Below, one piece after another: positions 63,085-64,000 of a stretch of DNA of 64,000 nucleotides. The stretch's first letter is position 1. Every line of letters begins with the position of its first letter. The translations under genes were made by a program, and so were the position numbers. The stretch comes from Avibacterium sp. 20-132. GTDB lineage: Bacteria; Pseudomonadota; Gammaproteobacteria; Enterobacterales; Pasteurellaceae. The stretch covers positions 1,840,001 to 1,904,000 of the forward strand of contig NZ_CP091456.1 in assembly GCF_023611925.1 (NCBI RefSeq), read 5' to 3'. Under the pieces are notes generated by a model that was not told where the DNA came from, searched no databases, and was given only the letters and a program-made list of their open reading frames with translations.

Positions 63085-63677
63085 TCTATTCTCCAAAATA
63101 ATACTTTCTTTGCATGTCTGAGATCAGATAAACCAAATAATTCTCCTATACTAGGAAAATTTAATCTTGCCCAACTGGAAATAGGATTCATGCTGGCTAA
63201 TTCACCTTTATTCCATAAGTCAATATGATCTCCTGTTCTGATTCCATTTTTTTCTCCAGGTCTAACCCAATAATCTTGAAAAAAAATAATTCCTGTTTTA
63301 TTTCCAATATGTTCTTCAAAATTTTTTCCGGTATATATTTCAGGCTCAAGGATTCCAGGGAAAGGTTTTTTAGTTAACCAGTTAGCTAACTCTTGAGCGC
63401 GTAATACATGCATTTTAGGATAATTACATTTACCATAGCATTTTGCCCCTTTGAAAGAACGCATTTGTAATCCTATTTTTAATAGTGTTTCACTTATATT
63501 TATTGCACAATGATCATTAAAAATATCTTGTCCATTACTTTCATTGCTTATATGTTTCGGATTGGTATCTGGATAATTATTCCATAGTTCTTTAAATTTA
63601 ATAGTTCTTAATTTTAATTCTTTTATAGAGTTGTGTTTGTTATTAGTTTTTTCTTCACTATACCATAGCCATCCCAT
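63081..63677 (-). CDS. Tae4-like amidase effector A
   Basis: 198 residues from ATG 63677, chosen for the AAGGAG 7 bases upstream. The Tae4 signature is clear: NDHCAINISETLLKIG with Cys57, CYGKCNYPKMHVLRAQELANWL (a Cys pair found in several Tae4 proteins) and TGDHIDLWN with His151. Predicted to cut peptidoglycan stem peptides. It follows a vgrG tail and is followed by a membrane protein and a Tai4-like gene. Confidence 0.83.
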   Translation of the reverse strand: MGWLWYSEEKTNNKHNSIKELKLRTIKFKELWNNYPDTNPKHISNESNGQDIFNDHCAINISETLLKIGLQMRSFKGAKCYGKCNYPKMHVLRAQELANWLTKKPFPGILEPEIYTGKNFEEHIGNKTGIIFFQDYWVRPGEKNGIRTGDHIDLWNKGELASMNPISSWARLNFPSIGELFGLSDLRHAKKVLFWRIE

Positions 63678-63690
63678 ATCTATTTTCTCC

Positions 63691-64000
63691 TTATTCTTCA
63701 TCGTAAAAATATAAAGCCTCATCTCCGAAGTATATTTTTATAACTTCGGATCTATTGCCTGTTATAATCTTGGGGATCTCCCCATTGTCATTTGTATAAC
63801 CAAAAATATGTTTACCGCTATCAGTTATAATGAGAAATGGGTAACCAACAATTTTTTCTCCTGTATCTATATCTGATAAGAAGAATGTTTCATCATACTG
63901 CTCTTGCAATTCCCCTGTATTATCCGGCACTTGCAACTCCTTCTCCTGCATCCCAATATGCACGCCATCCAACCAAATGCCTTCTTCATTCATCAAAATC
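63691..64000 (-). CDS. vgrG: VgrG C-terminal part, cut by window edge
   Basis: About 103 codons: the end of the VgrG core (ILMNEEGIWLDGVHIGMQEKE) and a tail with TTR-like features (SDIDTGEKIVGYPFLIITDS, GYTNDNGEIPKI). The gene continues beyond 64000, so it cannot be told whether it is a complete vgrG or another orphan fragment. The tail differs from that of the fragment in front of the other Tae4-like gene (42184). Confidence 0.8.
   Translation of the reverse strand, partial: ILMNEEGIWLDGVHIGMQEKELQVPDNTGELQEQYDETFFLSDIDTGEKIVGYPFLIITDSGKHIFGYTNDNGEIPKIITGNRSEVIKIYFGDEALYFYDEE

Noticed and set aside
31450..64000. Prophage tail region
   Set aside because: VgrG and PAAR resemble phage spike proteins, but no capsid, terminase, lysis or sheath genes occur and T6SS effectors and immunity genes surround them.
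31450..64000. rhs or cdiA locus
   Set aside because: The orphan-module logic is similar, but no YD repeats or filamentous haemagglutinin repeats are present; the constant cores are clearly VgrG.
1..64000. RNA genes (tRNA, rRNA, known small RNAs, riboswitches)
   Set aside because: No cloverleaf, conserved rRNA segment or familiar riboswitch core was recognised when reading the intergenic regions; a covariance search was not possible here.

Overview
The window comes from a naturally competent member of the Pasteurellaceae. The DNA is AT-rich and holds many copies of the Haemophilus-type uptake signal AAGTGCGGT, both inside vgrG genes and as inverted pairs between genes. Two copies of an IS1016-like element also fit. 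Almost all of the window is type VI secretion (T6SS): part of the structural operon, then a large store of effectors and immunity proteins. I see no tRNA, rRNA, CRISPR array or phage structural genes.

Region 1 (1-9857, minus strand) is a structural operon transcribed tagH-tssJ-tssK-tssL-tssH(clpV)-tagO(vasI)-tssA(vasJ)-tssM. The order matches Vibrio cholerae except that no vasH-type regulator lies between clpV and vasI. tssM runs off the left edge.

Region 2 (10136-31367, plus strand) holds three cassettes of PAAR tip protein, Tle5-type phospholipase D (two HKD motifs) and Sel1-repeat immunity protein. The immunity genes are tandemly amplified: one copy, then five, then five. All eleven immunity proteins end in an almost invariant module of about 60 residues. 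The spacers contain paired uptake signals, pieces of the tle5 3' end and truncated immunity starts. Ten of the eleven immunity genes have an internal ribosome-binding site and in-frame ATG just after the export signal, so a cytosolic isoform is possible.

Region 3 (31450-64000, minus strand) is an array of vgrG cassettes. There are four full-length vgrG genes (36635, 46475, 50533, 55386), three internal vgrG 3' fragments (34283, 42184, 61631), a fourth 3' segment cut by the right edge (63691), and a short vgrG scar (about 41082). Each full-length gene or fragment longer than the scar is followed by an effector and a candidate immunity gene. Effectors include two Tae4-like amidases with Tai4-like immunity, two families of His...Cys papain-like candidates (NCTT and NHTC types), and large proteins with a shared N-terminus and a hydrophobic C-terminus resembling pore formers, paired with polytopic membrane proteins. 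VgrG cores are nearly identical, while VgrG tails, effectors and immunity genes vary. Tail type tracks the effector N-terminus.

The array is full of fossils: a frameshifted immunity gene, toxin tips without heads, a fragment of the boundary phosphatase gene, a duplicated ABC-ATPase TOBE fragment, remnants of VgrG tails, and a direct repeat of about 4.2 kb. The picture is of growth by recombination between conserved vgrG or PAAR cores, with displaced tail-effector-immunity units kept as orphans, much like orphan modules at rhs and cdiA loci. This is a mechanistic inference from the sequence and has not been demonstrated.
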